Positions 12,514 through 12,889 of a stretch of DNA of 12,889 bases are shown here, piece after piece. The notes beneath the pieces are model-generated. The model did no database searches and was not told where the DNA came from. It worked only from the letters and a program-made list of their open reading frames with translations. This DNA comes from SCUN01 sp964343975 (GTDB taxonomy: Bacteria; Acidobacteriota; Vicinamibacteria; Vicinamibacterales; SCN-69-37): positions 1-12,889 of the forward strand of contig CAYFLU010000095.1 in NCBI GenBank assembly GCA_964343975.1, written 5' to 3'. The number at the start of each line of letters is the position of its first letter. The stretch's first letter is position 1. The translations under genes were made by a program, and so were the position numbers.

Positions 12514-12587
12514 CTGCCGTGTCCTTCCACCGGGCGATGGCAGTCGCCCTCGCCGCTCAGCCTCCCGGCTCGCGGCGAAGGACGACG

Positions 12588-12615
12588 ACGATACCATCGT
12601 CTGGGGCAGTGACAA
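12588..12615 (-). promoter_or_regulatory. Candidate promoter of the coiled-coil gene
   Basis: On the minus strand TTGTCA (12615-12610), five of six to the -35 consensus, is followed after 16 bases by TATCGT (12593-12588), four of six to the -10. It would give a leader of about 65-70 bases ending at the GAAGGA ribosome-binding site. The remaining 12616-12745 shows no gene, only a CGCGCG-TGGT-CGCGCG hairpin at 12692-12707. Confidence 0.4.
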
Positions 12616-12745
12616 GAGCAATGCGTGTGCCGAATGCGTCGACTGGGGCATCTGGTCGACGACGGCCGGATCGTGAAGATTTCTGACAGTGCGCGCGTGG
12701 TCGCGCGTCGCAGTTTTTGACAGGTGGCGGCGCGAGGCGGTGCGC

Positions 12746-12889
12746 TTAGCGGATCAGGTCCATGAGCAGGTAGTCGCCGAGCCAGGTGGTGGGCGCGCCG
12801 GCCTGCCGGGCGATGGTGCCGAGTTGCGCGTAGTGGCGGATCGAGTGCATCAGCATGTGCACGACGATCGTCTTGCGTCGCGCTTTCAG
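12746..12889 (-). CDS. DinB-like protein, C-terminal end (5' part outside window)
   Basis: Only the last 47 residues are visible, running off the end of the window; the stop TAA is at 12746-12748. The sequence KTIVVHMLMHSIRHYAQLGT followed by IARQAGAPTTWLGDYLL matches the end of DinB/DUF664 four-helix proteins. Their last helix has a metal-ligand His in the pattern H-x-x-H/HxAQ. These are often annotated as damage-inducible or thiol-dependent metal enzymes, but function varies widely. The assignment rests on a short tail, so it is moderate. Confidence 0.65.
   Translation of the reverse strand: MKARRKTIVVHMLMHSIRHYAQLGTIARQAGAPTTWLGDYLLMDLIR

Noticed and set aside
12692..12707. Terminator for the DinB-like or coiled-coil gene
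   Set aside because: The CGCGCG stem is only six pairs. On the minus strand no U-run follows; on the plus strand the TTTTT is eight bases away and no plus-strand gene ends there.

Overview
The window is about 12.9 kb of high-GC DNA from a bacterial chromosome. The first 5.6 kb is a conserved ribosomal-protein block in the order secY-adk-map-infA-rpmJ-rpsM-rpsK-rpsD-rpoA-rplQ. Many genes overlap or abut, and GTG starts are common. The gene order, the C-rich zinc-type S4 and L36, the zinc-type adenylate kinase LID, and the YHYH/SCO/DinB accessory genes fit a high-GC Gram-negative lineage. My best guess is Acidobacteriota, possibly Vicinamibacteria. That assignment is inference; no 16S or marker search was possible.

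Layout. 1-5614 (+): end of the spc operon and the alpha operon. A 189-base gap before rpoA holds two strong, related palindromes and a weaker hairpin. 5678-5710: a hairpin that probably terminates the operon from both sides. 5713-6918 (-): an aromatic amino-acid unit. It consists of a promoter, a 32-codon leader peptide with Phe-Thr-Ala-Tyr-Phe-Arg-Phe near its end, a U-tract terminator, a chorismate mutase and an ACT-domain prephenate dehydratase. The dehydratase has lost about 60 residues from its catalytic domain. 6942-9133 (-): an OmpR-type response regulator and a sensor kinase sharing four bases. 9301-11261 (+): a YHYH lipoprotein, a secreted MORN-type repeat protein and a SCO-type copper/redox protein. 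Between these two diverging units lies a PmrA-box-like site. 11264-11554: a non-coding island of nested palindromes and 25-bp tandem repeats with inverted ends. 11613-12513: a small unknown gene and a convergent coiled-coil protein built from 21-bp repeats. 12746-12889 (-): the end of a DinB-like gene.

The main discoveries are two. (1) The chorismate mutase/prephenate dehydratase genes look controlled by a previously unannotated leader-peptide attenuator that counts phenylalanine. (2) Degenerate seven-base tandem repeats recur at four places. Three are intergenic (before rpsK, after rplQ, before the SCO gene, where they carry or precede ribosome-binding sites). One is an in-frame insertion in the dimerisation domain of the sensor kinase. 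The rplQ and kinase copies are recognisably the same sequence, so this is a dispersed repeat family that can land in genes.
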